A stretch of DNA of 64,000 nucleotides from Streptomyces sp. CC228A (GTDB taxonomy: Bacteria; Actinomycetota; Actinomycetes; Streptomycetales; Streptomycetaceae). A model generated the notes under the pieces. The model was not told the origin of the DNA and did no database searches. It saw only the letters and a program-made list of their open reading frames with translations. Positions 52,802 through 62,704 of the stretch are shown here, piece by piece (position 1 is the first letter of the stretch; every line of letters begins with the position of its first letter). The position numbers and the translations under genes were made by a program. The stretch is taken from NCBI RefSeq assembly GCF_021390935.1, contig NZ_JAJPUI010000005.1:1-64000 (forward strand), in the 5' to 3' direction.

Positions 52802-53752
52802 TCAGACGCGGCGCCTGGCCGCCTCGTAGAGGACGACACCGGCCGCGACGCCGGCGTTCAGCGACTCGGCGCCGCCCGGCATCGGGATGGACACCCGGAC
52901 GTCGCAGGTCTCGCCGACGAGGCGGGACAGGCCCTTGCCCTCACTGCCGACCACGATGACGACCGGCCCGCCGAGGGCCTCCAGGTCGGACAGCTCCACG
53001 TCGCCGTCGGCGGCGAGGCCGACGACGGTGATGCCCGCCTTCTTGTACGCCTCCAGGGCCCGGGTCAGGTTGGTGGCGCGGGCGACCGGGGTGCGGGCGG
53101 CCGTCCCCGCCGACGTCTTCCAGGCACCCGCGGTCATGCCCGCGGCGCGCCGCTCGGGCACGACGACGCCGTGGCCGCCGAACGCGGACACGGAGCGCAC
53201 GATCGCCCCGAGGTTGCGCGGGTCGGTGACGCCGTCCAGCGCGACGATCAGCGGGTCCTCGCCCTCGTCGAACGCGGCCGCCGCCAGGTCCTCCGGGTGC
53301 GCGTACTCGTACGGCGGGACCTGGAGGACGAGGCCCTGGTGGTTGAGGCCGCCGGTCATCCGGTCCAGCTCGGCGCGCGGGGCCTCCATCAGGTGGATGC
53401 CGCCGCGGTCCGCCGCGAGCTTCAGCGCCTCGCGGACCCGCTCGTCGTTGTCGATGAACTGCTGGACGTAGAGCGTGGTGGCGGGCACACCGTCGCGCAG
53501 CGCCTCGAAGACCGGGTTGCGGCCGACGACCATCTCGGCCTGGCCCTTGCCTCCCCGGCGGGCGACGGGGCGCCGCTGCGCCTGCTTGGCCTTGGCGTTC
53601 GCGACGCGGTTCTTCACGTGGCCCTTGCGCATGTGCGCGGGCGGCGTCGGCCCCTTGCCTTCGAGGGAGCGACGCCGGTTGCCACCGCTGCCGACCATCG
53701 CGCCCTTCTTGTTGCTGGTGCGGCGGTTCCTGCGCTGGCTGTTCCCGGCCAT
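52802..53752 (-). CDS. rlmB: 23S rRNA 2'-O-ribose methyltransferase RlmB (SpoU family)
   Basis: 316 residues. A basic N-terminal extension of about 70 residues (SQRRNRRTSNKKG...) precedes the substrate-binding domain (VVGRNPVFEALRDGVPATTL) and the knotted SPOUT domain with its three motifs: DGVTDPRNLGAIVRS, VVIVVGSEGKGLSRLV and IPMPGGAESLNAGVAAGVVL. It methylates G2251-type positions of 23S rRNA. Downstream of cysS in the same direction with 88 bp between. Confidence 0.93.
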   Translation of the reverse strand: MAGNSQRRNRRTSNKKGAMVGSGGNRRRSLEGKGPTPPAHMRKGHVKNRVANAKAKQAQRRPVARRGGKGQAEMVVGRNPVFEALRDGVPATTLYVQQFIDNDERVREALKLAADRGGIHLMEAPRAELDRMTGGLNHQGLVLQVPPYEYAHPEDLAAAAFDEGEDPLIVALDGVTDPRNLGAIVRSVSAFGGHGVVVPERRAAGMTAGAWKTSAGTAARTPVARATNLTRALEAYKKAGITVVGLAADGDVELSDLEALGGPVVIVVGSEGKGLSRLVGETCDVRVSIPMPGGAESLNAGVAAGVVLYEAARRRV

Positions 53753-53801
53753 GATGTCTACCTGTCGTCGTCAAGCTGTGAGCGTACGTACCTACGTAAG
53801 T

Positions 53802-53828
53802 GTGCCGCCCGGACGGACCGGGCGGCAC
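53802..53828 (-). terminator. cysS terminator
   Basis: An 11-bp perfect stem (53802-53812 with 53818-53828), 12 bp past the cysS stop. Confidence 0.88.
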
Positions 53829-53840
53829 GTCAAGGGTGCG

Positions 53841-55241
<1,401 letters not shown>

Positions 55242-55395
55242 GCATCAAGAGTAGTGGGCACCCGTGCGTGCGGGATTCACGCGGGGCACCGGCGGATGCC
55301 CCGGGGCGTACGGTCCGCGGCCCGTGCGCCGAGCGGGCGAGGGCGCCCCGGGGCCGCACCGTCCGCGGTGTACGTCCCCGGGCGCCGCGCGCCGC

Positions 55396-55890
55396 TTACG
55401 GGACCCGGTACACCAGCGCGGTCGCGAGGGCCGCCAGGCCCTCGGCACGGCCGGTGAGGCCCAGGCCGTCGGTGGTGGTGCCGGAGACGGACACGGGCGC
55501 ACCGGCCGCCGCACCGAGCGCCTTCTGCGCCTCCGCGCGCCGCTTGCCGATCTTGGGGCGGACGCCGATGACCTGGACGGCGATGTTCCCGATCTCGTAG
55601 CCCTCGGCGCGGACGATGCGGGCGGCCTCGGCGAGCAGGGTGGCCCCGGAGGCGCCGGACCACTCGGGCCGGTCGGTGCCGAAGTGCGCACCGAGGTCGC
55701 CCAGGCCGGCGGCGGAGAACAGCGCGTCGCAGGCGGCGTGGGCGGCGACGTCGCCGTCGGAGTGGCCGGCGAGCCCGTACTCCTCGTCCTCCCACAGCAG
55801 GCCGGCGCACCACAGCTCGCGGCCGCGCTCGAAGGCGTGGACGTCGGTGCCGATGCCGACCAGCGGCATCACGGGCAGGTCAGAAGCCAT
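55396..55890 (-). CDS. ispF: 2-C-methyl-D-erythritol 2,4-cyclodiphosphate synthase
   Basis: 164 residues: metal site GIGTDVHAF, GHSDGDVAAHAACDALFSAA, DLGAHFGTDRPEWSGASG and TTTDGLGLTGRAEG. Trimeric MEP-pathway enzyme. Start overlaps the ispD end by 11 bp, so the two consecutive pathway enzymes are coupled. Confidence 0.96.
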   Translation of the reverse strand: MASDLPVMPLVGIGTDVHAFERGRELWCAGLLWEDEEYGLAGHSDGDVAAHAACDALFSAAGLGDLGAHFGTDRPEWSGASGATLLAEAARIVRAEGYEIGNIAVQVIGVRPKIGKRRAEAQKALGAAAGAPVSVSGTTTDGLGLTGRAEGLAALATALVYRVP

Positions 55891-56620
55891 CGGTGACCCT
55901 CCTGCGGGCGAGTACGGCCTCGGCCAGGACCAGGTCGAGGGGCCGGGTGACCTTGAACGCCTCCTCGTGGCCGGGGACGGCGACGACAGGCAGGCCGAGC
56001 TTCTCGACCATGCCGGCGTCGTCGGTGCAGCCGTCGGTGACCTCGTCGTGGGCGCGGACGAGGGTGGCGCGGTCGAAGCCCTGCGGGGTCTGGACGGCGC
56101 GCAGCCGGGCGCGTTCGGGCGTGCCCAGCACCGGTTCGGCGCCGCCGCCGGGGACCGGCTCGACCTCCTTGACGGTGTCCGCCAACGGCACGGCCGGGAC
56201 GACGGCGGGCGCGCCCCCGTCCCGTACCGCCTCGATGACGGCGTCGACGGTGTCGACGGGCACCAGGGGGCGGGCGGCGTCGTGGACGAGCACGATGCCG
56301 ATGTCGTCGGGGAGCGCGGCGAGGCCGAGCCGGACGGACTCCTGGCGGGTGGCGCCGCCGGGGACGACGGTGACCTCGGTGCGCTCGGGCGCCGGGTACT
56401 CGTCGAGGAGGGCCCGCACGCCCGCGACGCCGTCGGGAGGCGCCACCACCACGACGTGGGACACGGCGCGGGACGCGGACATGGCCCGGACCGCGTGCAC
56501 CAGGATCGGGGTGCCGCCCAGCGTGCGGAGCGCCTTCGGGGCGCCCGGGCCGAGCCGTACGCCTCGGCCGGCCGCGGGGATGACCGCGGCGGTACGGGCG
56601 GGACGTGCTGCGTCTGTCAT
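55880..56620 (-). CDS. ispD: 2-C-methyl-D-erythritol 4-phosphate cytidylyltransferase
   Basis: 246 residues from MTDAARPARTAAVIPAAGRG. CTP loop PAAGRGVRLGPGAPKAL, VPGGATRQESVRLGLAAL, VHDAARPLVPVDT and QTPQGFDRATLVRAH...TDDAGMVEKLG. Third step of non-mevalonate isoprenoid synthesis. The frame is open far upstream, but similarity starts at this ATG. Confidence 0.95.
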   Translation of the reverse strand: MTDAARPARTAAVIPAAGRGVRLGPGAPKALRTLGGTPILVHAVRAMSASRAVSHVVVVAPPDGVAGVRALLDEYPAPERTEVTVVPGGATRQESVRLGLAALPDDIGIVLVHDAARPLVPVDTVDAVIEAVRDGGAPAVVPAVPLADTVKEVEPVPGGGAEPVLGTPERARLRAVQTPQGFDRATLVRAHDEVTDGCTDDAGMVEKLGLPVVAVPGHEEAFKVTRPLDLVLAEAVLARRRVTDGF

Positions 56621-56969
56621 CGTTGCACTCCGGCAGGTTTGTTCACTCGGCCGACATGGGTATGGACTGGGCGCGCCCCCGGCTGTAGGACCGGGGGACA
56701 TGCTGGGCGCGACGCCTCGACCGGACCCTTCCGTGACGCTGGTGGGGGCGGGTGCACAGCAGCGGAGGTGCGGCGCCCTGCCCCGGACATGCCGCAGCGC
56801 CCGGCGACGATGCTGTGGGACACAGCATGTCATCGGGCACCGCGGCAATGATGGACCGAATGCGGGGAGGCGCCGGGGCGTCCAGCGGTCGCGGCGGGCG
56901 GATGCCCGCCGGTGACGCGGTGGCGTCGTCAGCCGCCTGGGGCCTCGTCCGTGCGGATACTGCGGATGC
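56621..56969. other. carD-ispD spacer, no gene
   Basis: 349 bp without a supported ORF or RNA; no clear terminator. Confidence 0.6.
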
Positions 56970-57452
56970 TCAGGAGGCGAGGACCTCGTCGAGCAGGGCC
57001 TCGGCCTTGTCCTCGTTGGTGTTCTCGGCGAGCGCGAGCTCGCTGACCAGGATCTGGCGCGCCTTCGCCAGCATGCGCTTCTCTCCTGCGGAGAGACCGC
57101 GCTCGCGCTCGCGGCGCCACAGGTCGCGCACCACTTCGGCGACCTTGATGACGTCGCCGGAGGCGAGCTTCTCGAGATTTGCCTTGTAGCGACGGGACCA
57201 GTTCGTCGGCTCCTCGGCGTAGGGTGCACGCAGCACCTCGAAGACCCGGTCCAGTCCGTCCTGACCGACCACATCGCGCACGCCGACGAACTCTGCGTTG
57301 TCCGCTGGCACACGTACCGTCAAGTCGCCCTGGGCGACCTTGAGCACCAAGTAGGTCTTGTCCACGCCTTTGATCTGACGAGTTTCGATAGCCTCGATCA
57401 GCGCGGCCCCGTGATGGGGATAGACCACGGTGTCGCCAACCTTGAACGTCAT
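56970..57452 (-). CDS. carD: CarD/CdnL-family RNA polymerase-binding regulator
   Basis: 160 residues. N-terminal Tudor-like RNAP-beta interaction domain MTFKVGDTVVYPHHGAALIE...GDLTVRVPADNAEFVGVRDV, C-terminal helical DNA-binding part (NWSRRYKANLEKLASGDVIK, SAGEKRMLAKARQILVSELA). It stabilises open complexes at rRNA and housekeeping promoters. GGAAGGGG upstream of ATG. Confidence 0.95.
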   Translation of the reverse strand: MTFKVGDTVVYPHHGAALIEAIETRQIKGVDKTYLVLKVAQGDLTVRVPADNAEFVGVRDVVGQDGLDRVFEVLRAPYAEEPTNWSRRYKANLEKLASGDVIKVAEVVRDLWRRERERGLSAGEKRMLAKARQILVSELALAENTNEDKAEALLDEVLAS

Positions 57453-58537
57453 GTGACAGGTACCCCTTCCGTGGCTATCCAGGGTAACACGAGAACGGCT
57501 TCTTCTGAATGGCGTTTTCGCAGGTCAGGGCATATCTCGGGGCTTGACAACAGCGTCGCGGACGTGCTGCGGAGGCCGAGCGGAAGCGGGTATTCGCAGG
57601 TCGGAGCGGCTCTGCGCACGGTCGGAAACGACCACGCTACGCGCGTCCGGAGCGCCACCTGCCAGGCGAAACGCCCCGGTTTGTCTGGTTCGGAGTCGTC
57701 CAGTTCGCGTGCTCCGTTCGGATGTCGGTCACACGCACGGAGGAAGCGTCGGTGAACTTTCCCGAATTTGATCACGCGTGGCTATTCCGCGGGGAATGCG
57801 GGGGAGCCGTGGAATTGATCAAGCGGGGTTATCCCTGCCGGGAACGGACCCAAGCGGCGGCGCGAGCCCGGGGGCGGGGCGCGGTGGGCCCAGGGGTGGT
57901 GGGGTCCGGCGGCGGGGTCTGGGGCGGGCGTGCTGCGGGACGTGGCGGGCGGGGCACGATGCGGGTGCGGGGCGGGAGCAGTACGGGAGCGGTGCGGGAG
58001 CGGTGCGGGGCGCTACCGGCGCGGGGGTGGGCTGGGGGCGTGGTGCGGGCGCGAGGGCGGTGCTCAGGTACGGCGCGGGGCGTTGGGGTCTGGCGTGGGC
58101 GGGGGCTTCTGGGGCGGTACGGCTGTGTGGAGCCGGTGGTGGAGCCGGTGGCCGTGGGCGGCGGGGCGTGCTGCGGGGCCGCGGACGGCGAGGACGGGGA
58201 GCAGAACGGCAGCGCTGGGCGGCGGGAGCCGGAGGGAGCGGTAAGGGGGCGCTGGGCGGCGGGAGTCAGAGGGAGAGGGAGCGGTAAGGGGGCGGTGGGT
58301 GGCGGGATGGCCAGGGGGCGGGCGGTGGCGGGCGGCGGATGCCAGGGGGCGGGTGGCGGGGTGCGGCACAAGGGGGTGGCAGCGGGGAGGGCAGGAACGG
58401 GGCCCGCCGCGCCCGCGCGGGGCTTGCGGGCGTGACAGGGGCGGGTCGGGTGCGGGGCGGCAACCGGGGGTCGGTAACCTGAGGCCGCTACACCGACCGT
58501 GCCCAGCAGTCCGTACGTCCTAGGAGTTGCCGCCGCC
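57453..58537. other. Long non-coding gap with a G-rich strand
   Basis: 57453-57850 is of mixed composition and contains the carD promoter. 57855-58440 is almost purine-only G runs on the plus strand, with repeated blocks such as GCTGGGCGGCGGGAG and GGGAGCGGTAAGGGGGCG. No gene. An AGGAG element at 58522-58526 serves the next gene. Confidence 0.75.
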
Positions 58538-59224
58538 GTGAGCCGCAGCCTTCGACGCGGCGCCCTCGCCGCCACCACCCTCGTGATCTCGCTCGCCTCG
58601 CTCACCGCCTGCGGTGCGGGCAACGACGCGCAGACCCTCGGCGTCAGGCCGGACAACGCCGCCACGTCCGTCGGCACGATCAAGGTGCAGAACGCCGTGG
58701 TCATCACCCAGCCGGGGGCGGGCGCCCAGGGCCCGTCCGTGGTGTCGGCCACCCTCTTCAACGACGGCGACAGCGCCGAGACCCTGGAAGCCGTCACCCT
58801 TCCCGGTACGAAGGCCACGGTGGAGCTGACGCCGGCGGAGGGCTCCGGCCCGGTCACCATCCCCGCGGGCGGCTTCCTCGTCCTCGGCGGCGAGGGCAAC
58901 GCCGCCGCGCAGATCGAGAACGGCAGCGAGGCCGCCAAGGACGGCAGCGTCCAGGAAGTCGTCTTCCAGCTCAGCCGTACCGGTGACGTCGGCCTCCGCG
59001 CGCTCGTCGTCCCGGCGGACGGCTTCTACAAGGACTTCGGCCCGTCGGGCGCGCCGAGCACGGCCGGCACCGCGTCGCCGTCGCCCGCCACCTCCCCGGC
59101 CGCCTCGCCGAGCCCCGACGCGAACGCGTCGCCCGCGGGCTCCCCGGCCGCCACCGGTTCCCCGGCGGCGGGCGCCGAGGGCGAGGAGCACGGCGAGGAG
59201 CACGGCGAGGACCACGACCACTGA
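58538..59224 (+). CDS. Secreted lipoprotein with acidic/His tail (DUF461-like)
   Basis: GTG at 58538 preceded by AGGAG; 228 residues. Lipobox SLTAC. The body (TIKVQNAVVITQPGAGAQGP, FNDGDSAETLEAVTLPGTKA, TIPAGGFLVLGGE) resembles the PCu(A)C/DUF461 beta-sandwich. Then a long Ala/Ser/Pro linker and the C-terminal metal-ligand-like tail EEHGEEHGEDHDH. Divalent-metal binding at the cell surface is a reasonable guess. Located upstream of and convergent with phoR-phoP. Confidence 0.82.
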   Translation: MSRSLRRGALAATTLVISLASLTACGAGNDAQTLGVRPDNAATSVGTIKVQNAVVITQPGAGAQGPSVVSATLFNDGDSAETLEAVTLPGTKATVELTPAEGSGPVTIPAGGFLVLGGEGNAAAQIENGSEAAKDGSVQEVVFQLSRTGDVGLRALVVPADGFYKDFGPSGAPSTAGTASPSPATSPAASPSPDANASPAGSPAATGSPAAGAEGEEHGEEHGEDHDH

Positions 59225-59240
59225 CACCCGCCCGTACAGA

Positions 59241-59287
59241 CGCCGAGGGGCGCCGCACCGGTCCGGCCGGTGCGGCGCCCCTCGGCG
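59241..59287. terminator. Bidirectional 21-bp terminator
   Basis: A perfect 21-bp stem (59241-59261 with 59267-59287) between the lipoprotein and convergent phoP. Confidence 0.95.
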
Positions 59288-59439
59288 TACGGTCGTACGC
59301 CGCTCCCTCGCCCTGCACGCCCCGGACACGGCGCCCCCGGGGCGTACCGGCGCACGCGGCGCCTCAGGGGCGGGTCCTCGCACTTCGAGGGGCCTCATCC
59401 TGAGGGGGCTCGTCAGGGGTCGGCCGTACGCGGTGGTGT

Positions 59440-60120
59440 CTACGGCTCGAACTTGTAGCCGAGGCCGCGCACCGTCACCAGGTACCGCGGGGCCCCGGGG
59501 TCCGGCTCGATCTTGGCCCGCAGCCGCTTCACGTGGACATCGAGGGTCTTCGTGTCGCCGACGTAGTCCGCGCCCCAGACCCGGTCGATGAGCTGCATGC
59601 GGGTGAGCACCCGGCCCGCGTTGCGCAGCAGCATCTCCAGCAGGTCGAACTCCTTGAGCGGCAGGTCCACCTTGGTGCCGTCGACGGTGACGACGTGGCG
59701 GTCCACGTCCATCCGCACCGGGCCGGCCTCCAGGGCCGCGGGCGCGGTCTCCTCCGGCTCGCCGCGGCGGCGGAGCACCGCGCGGATGCGGGCGACGAGC
59801 TCGCGGGAGGAGAACGGCTTGGTGACGTAGTCGTCGGCTCCTATCTCCAGCCCCACGACCTTGTCGATCTCGCTGTCCTTCGCCGTGACCATGATGACGG
59901 GGACGTTGGAGCGGCTGCGCAGCTGGCGGCACACCTCCGTGCCGGGCAGCCCCGGCAGCATGAGGTCGAGCAGGACGAGGTCGGCGCCGTTGCGCTCGAA
60001 CTCGTCGAGTCCTTCCGGCCCGGTGGCCGCGACCGCGACCTCGAATCCCTCCTTGCGGAGCATGTAGGACAGGGCTTCGCTGAAGGACTCCTCGTCCTCG
60101 ACGACAAGCACTCGGGTCAC
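59440..60120 (-). CDS. phoP: Phosphate response regulator PhoP (OmpR family)
   Basis: 226 residues. Receiver: VLVVEDEESFSEALSYMLRK, phospho-Asp in LVLLDLMLPGLPG, IMVTAKDSEIDKV, DDYVTKPFSSRELVARIRAV. C-terminal winged helix: LPLKEFDLLEMLLRNAGRVL...WGADYVGDTKTLDVHVKRLR and TVRGLGYKFEP. Its GTG overlaps the end of phoR (GTGA). Master regulator of phosphate starvation in Streptomyces, repressing antibiotic production. Confidence 0.95.
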   Translation of the reverse strand: MTRVLVVEDEESFSEALSYMLRKEGFEVAVAATGPEGLDEFERNGADLVLLDLMLPGLPGTEVCRQLRSRSNVPVIMVTAKDSEIDKVVGLEIGADDYVTKPFSSRELVARIRAVLRRRGEPEETAPAALEAGPVRMDVDRHVVTVDGTKVDLPLKEFDLLEMLLRNAGRVLTRMQLIDRVWGADYVGDTKTLDVHVKRLRAKIEPDPGAPRYLVTVRGLGYKFEP

Positions 60121-61376
60121 GGAAGGACCTCCGGGGCTGAGAGTGGTTCACGGTTGATCATGGAACTCGTGCGGTCCGGTCCACCCGCGTCCGCGGGGGC
60201 GGACGAGCCGCGGCCGCGGCCGCGGGCCATGCCCGCCTCGGGGAGGCGGAGGGTGAAGGTGGAGCCCTGGCCCTCGCTGGACCAGACGGTGACCTCGCCC
60301 CCGTGCGAGGCCGCCACGTGCTTGACGATGGCAAGGCCGAGGCCGGTGCCGCCGGTGGCGCGGGACCGCGCCGGGTCGACGCGGTAGAAGCGCTCGAAGA
60401 TGCGCTCCTTGTCCTTGTCCGGGATGCCGATGCCCTGGTCGGTGACGGCGATCTCGATCAGGTCCCCGCCGGGCGCGGTCACCCGGCGGGCGGCGATGCC
60501 CACGCGGGTGTGGGCCGGCGAGTAGTTGACGGCGTTCTCGACGAGGTTGCCGAGCGCCGCGGCGAGCTGCCCGCGGTGGCCCCACACGTGCAGGTCCGCG
60601 GTGCCGCCCGCGGCCATGGTGATGTTCTTGGTGGTGGCGGTGTGCCGCGACCGGTCGATGGCCTCCGCGACCAGCTCGTCGACCCGTACGGGCTCGGCGT
60701 CCTCCAGCGGGTCGTCGTTCTGCACCCGGGAGAGGTCGATGAGCTCCTGCACGAGGTTGGTGAGCCGGGTCGCCTCGATCTGCATGCGCCCCGCGAAGCG
60801 GGTGACCGCCTCGGGGTCGTCGGCCGCGTCCATGACCGCCTCGGAGAGCAGCGACAGGGCGCCGACCGGGGTCTTCAGCTCGTGGCTGACGTTCGCGACG
60901 AAGTCGCGCCGTACCGCCTCGATGCGGCGGGCCTCGGTGAGGTCCTCGACCAGCAGCAGCACCAGCCGGGACCCGAGCGGCGCGACGCGCGCGGAGACGG
61001 CGAGGGCCTCGCCGCGGCCGGTGCCCCGGCGGGGCAGGTCCAGCTCCACCTGCCGTATCTCGCCGTCGCGCCGGGTCTCGCGGGCCATCTGGAGCATCTG
61101 GTCCACGGCGAGCTTGCCGCCCCTGACGAGGCCCAGGGCGTACGCCGCGGAGCTCGCCTTGACGACGGAGTCGCTCTCGTCGAGGACGACGGCGGAGGAG
61201 CGGAGCACCGACAGCACGGTGTCGACACCGGGCGGCAGGACCGCCTCCGTGTGCAGGGAGCTGCGGGTGAACCGCGACTGCTCCCGCTCGCTCCAGCGGA
61301 ACGCCAGCATGGCGATGACACCGGTGAGCAACCCGGCGATCGCTGCCGCTGCGGCGACCGCCGCGTTCACGTCCAT
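60117..61376 (-). CDS. phoR: Phosphate sensor kinase PhoR
   Basis: 419 residues. One clear N-terminal membrane segment (AAVAAAAAIAGLLTGVIAML), a PAS-like region, HisKA with His in FVANVSHELKTPVGALSLLS, and ATPase boxes: N in LVENAVNYSPAHT, G1 DQGIGIPDKDKERIF, G2 GGTGLGLAIVKHVAA. Close to mycobacterial SenX3. Cotranscribed with phoP and divergent from phoU. Confidence 0.95.
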   Translation of the reverse strand: MDVNAAVAAAAAIAGLLTGVIAMLAFRWSEREQSRFTRSSLHTEAVLPPGVDTVLSVLRSSAVVLDESDSVVKASSAAYALGLVRGGKLAVDQMLQMARETRRDGEIRQVELDLPRRGTGRGEALAVSARVAPLGSRLVLLLVEDLTEARRIEAVRRDFVANVSHELKTPVGALSLLSEAVMDAADDPEAVTRFAGRMQIEATRLTNLVQELIDLSRVQNDDPLEDAEPVRVDELVAEAIDRSRHTATTKNITMAAGGTADLHVWGHRGQLAAALGNLVENAVNYSPAHTRVGIAARRVTAPGGDLIEIAVTDQGIGIPDKDKERIFERFYRVDPARSRATGGTGLGLAIVKHVAASHGGEVTVWSSEGQGSTFTLRLPEAGMARGRGRGSSAPADAGGPDRTSSMINREPLSAPEVLP

Positions 61377-61449
61377 GCGTCCAGGTTAGGCATGGCCGGT
61401 GACACTCTCCCAGCCGTCCGAGTCGCTGCTCGAACACTCGTCGCCCAGA

Positions 61450-61482
61450 GTTCACCGTGGGGACCGTGCCGGTTCACTTGGG
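61450..61482. promoter_or_regulatory. PHO box between phoRP and phoU
   Basis: Three contiguous 11-bp direct-repeat units: GTTCACCGTGG (61450-61460), GGACCGTGCCG (61461-61471) and GTTCACTTGGG (61472-61482). Units one and three match the PhoP consensus GTTCACC; the middle one is degenerate. PhoP autoregulation from this type of site is established in S. coelicolor. Confidence 0.9.
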
Positions 61483-61573
61483 AGGGAGGCGCCCGACTTG
61501 TCGGGCCCGGAGCGTGAGAGCGTGGGGTCCGAGCCCCACCCGGACCCCGTACGTCAGGAAAGAGGGACACCTT

Positions 61574-62251
61574 ATGCGGGACGCGTACCACGAGGAACTC
61601 GACTCGATCGGCGAGGCGCTCGTCGAGATGGCACGGCTGGTCGGGTCCGCGATCGGGCGCGCCACGACGGCGATGCTCGACGCGGACCTCAAGCTCGCGG
61701 AGGCGGTGATCGCCGCCGACCAGCGGATCGACGACCTCCAGCACGAGCTGGAGGCCCGCGCGATAGCGCTGCTGGCCCGCCAGCAGCCGGTGGCGACGGA
61801 CCTGCGGATCGTCGTCACGTCCCTGCGCATGAGCGCGGACCTGGAGCGCTCCGGCGACCTCGCCCAGCACGTGGCGAAGCTGGCCCGGCTCCGCTTCCCC
61901 GAGCGGGTCGTGCCGAACGACCTGCACGCCACGATCCTGGAGATGGGCCAGCTGGCGCAGCGCCTCATGGCGAAGGCCGCCGAGGTCATCATCACGAAGG
62001 ACGTCGACCTGGCCCTCCAGCTGGAGCAGGACGACGACGAGATGGACCTGCTGCACCGGACGCTGTTCCAGCACCTGATGGACGACCGCTGGAAGCACGG
62101 CATCGAGACCGCCGTGGACGTCACCCTGCTGGGCCGCTACTACGAGCGCTTCGCCGACCACGCCGTGTCCGTGGCGAAGCGCGTCGTGTACCTGGTGACG
62201 GGCGAGCACGCCGACGAGCTGCAGCCTGACACCCCCGTCGAGGGCGTGTGA
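61574..62251 (+). CDS. phoU: PhoU phosphate-signalling protein
   Basis: 225 residues from MRDAYHEELDSIGEALVEMA. Two three-helix PhoU repeats, each with metal-binding E(D)xxxD-type motifs (SADLERSGDLAQHVAKLARL; GRYYERFADHAVSVAKRVVY). It links Pst transport state to PhoR. AAAGAGGGA upstream. Divergent from phoR over the PHO box. Confidence 0.95.
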   Translation: MRDAYHEELDSIGEALVEMARLVGSAIGRATTAMLDADLKLAEAVIAADQRIDDLQHELEARAIALLARQQPVATDLRIVVTSLRMSADLERSGDLAQHVAKLARLRFPERVVPNDLHATILEMGQLAQRLMAKAAEVIITKDVDLALQLEQDDDEMDLLHRTLFQHLMDDRWKHGIETAVDVTLLGRYYERFADHAVSVAKRVVYLVTGEHADELQPDTPVEGV

Positions 62252-62408
62252 CCGCACGGCGCCCCCGCCGGCCGCCGCCGCGCGCCCGGCGCACGGGAGC
62301 ACCGGGCGCATCAGTGCGCCGTTGATGCGCCCTGCCGGGTGGGCATGCAATGGGTGAGGCGACGACGTCCGTACGCCGTGCTGACGTACGACCGTTCAGG
62401 AGGAACCC

Positions 62409-62579
62409 ATGGCAGATTCCCCCACGACCCACGCCGAGTACGAGAAGGCCCCTGTCGAAGTGCGCGACGCGCGGGCGGCACACCGGCTCCCCCTGCTCGG
62501 CGGCTGCGGCTGCGGTTCCGGCTGCGGCTGCGGCTGCCAGTCGGGCGGCCCCTGCCAGTGCGGCGGCTGCTGCGGGTAG
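62409..62579 (+). CDS. Cys-rich metallothionein-like mini-protein
   Basis: The ATG follows AGGAGGAA at good spacing. 56 residues: an ordinary first half (MADSPTTHAEYEKAPVEV) and a C-terminal tail of 26 residues with nine Cys arranged as CGC, CGCGC, CQC and CC motifs separated by Gly/Ser. This is the pattern of metal-thiolate peptides. No signal peptide, so cytoplasmic. Directly downstream of phoU and closed by a strong terminator. Zinc, copper or iron binding is inferred. Confidence 0.82.
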   Translation: MADSPTTHAEYEKAPVEVRDARAAHRLPLLGGCGCGSGCGCGCQSGGPCQCGGCCG

Positions 62580-62603
62580 GAGGGCGCTCCGTTCCGCCCC
62601 TGG

Positions 62604-62640
62604 CCGGGGCCCTGTCCGACACACACGGACAGGGCCCCGG
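62604..62640 (+). terminator. Terminator after the Cys-rich gene
   Basis: 15-bp perfect stem (62604-62618 with 62626-62640) with an ACACACA loop. Confidence 0.92.
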
Positions 62641-62704
62641 CCGCGCATGCGGGTGCGGCGGGGCGGCGGGGCGGCGGGCGCTCGTCGGTTCGCTGATACC
62701 GGGT

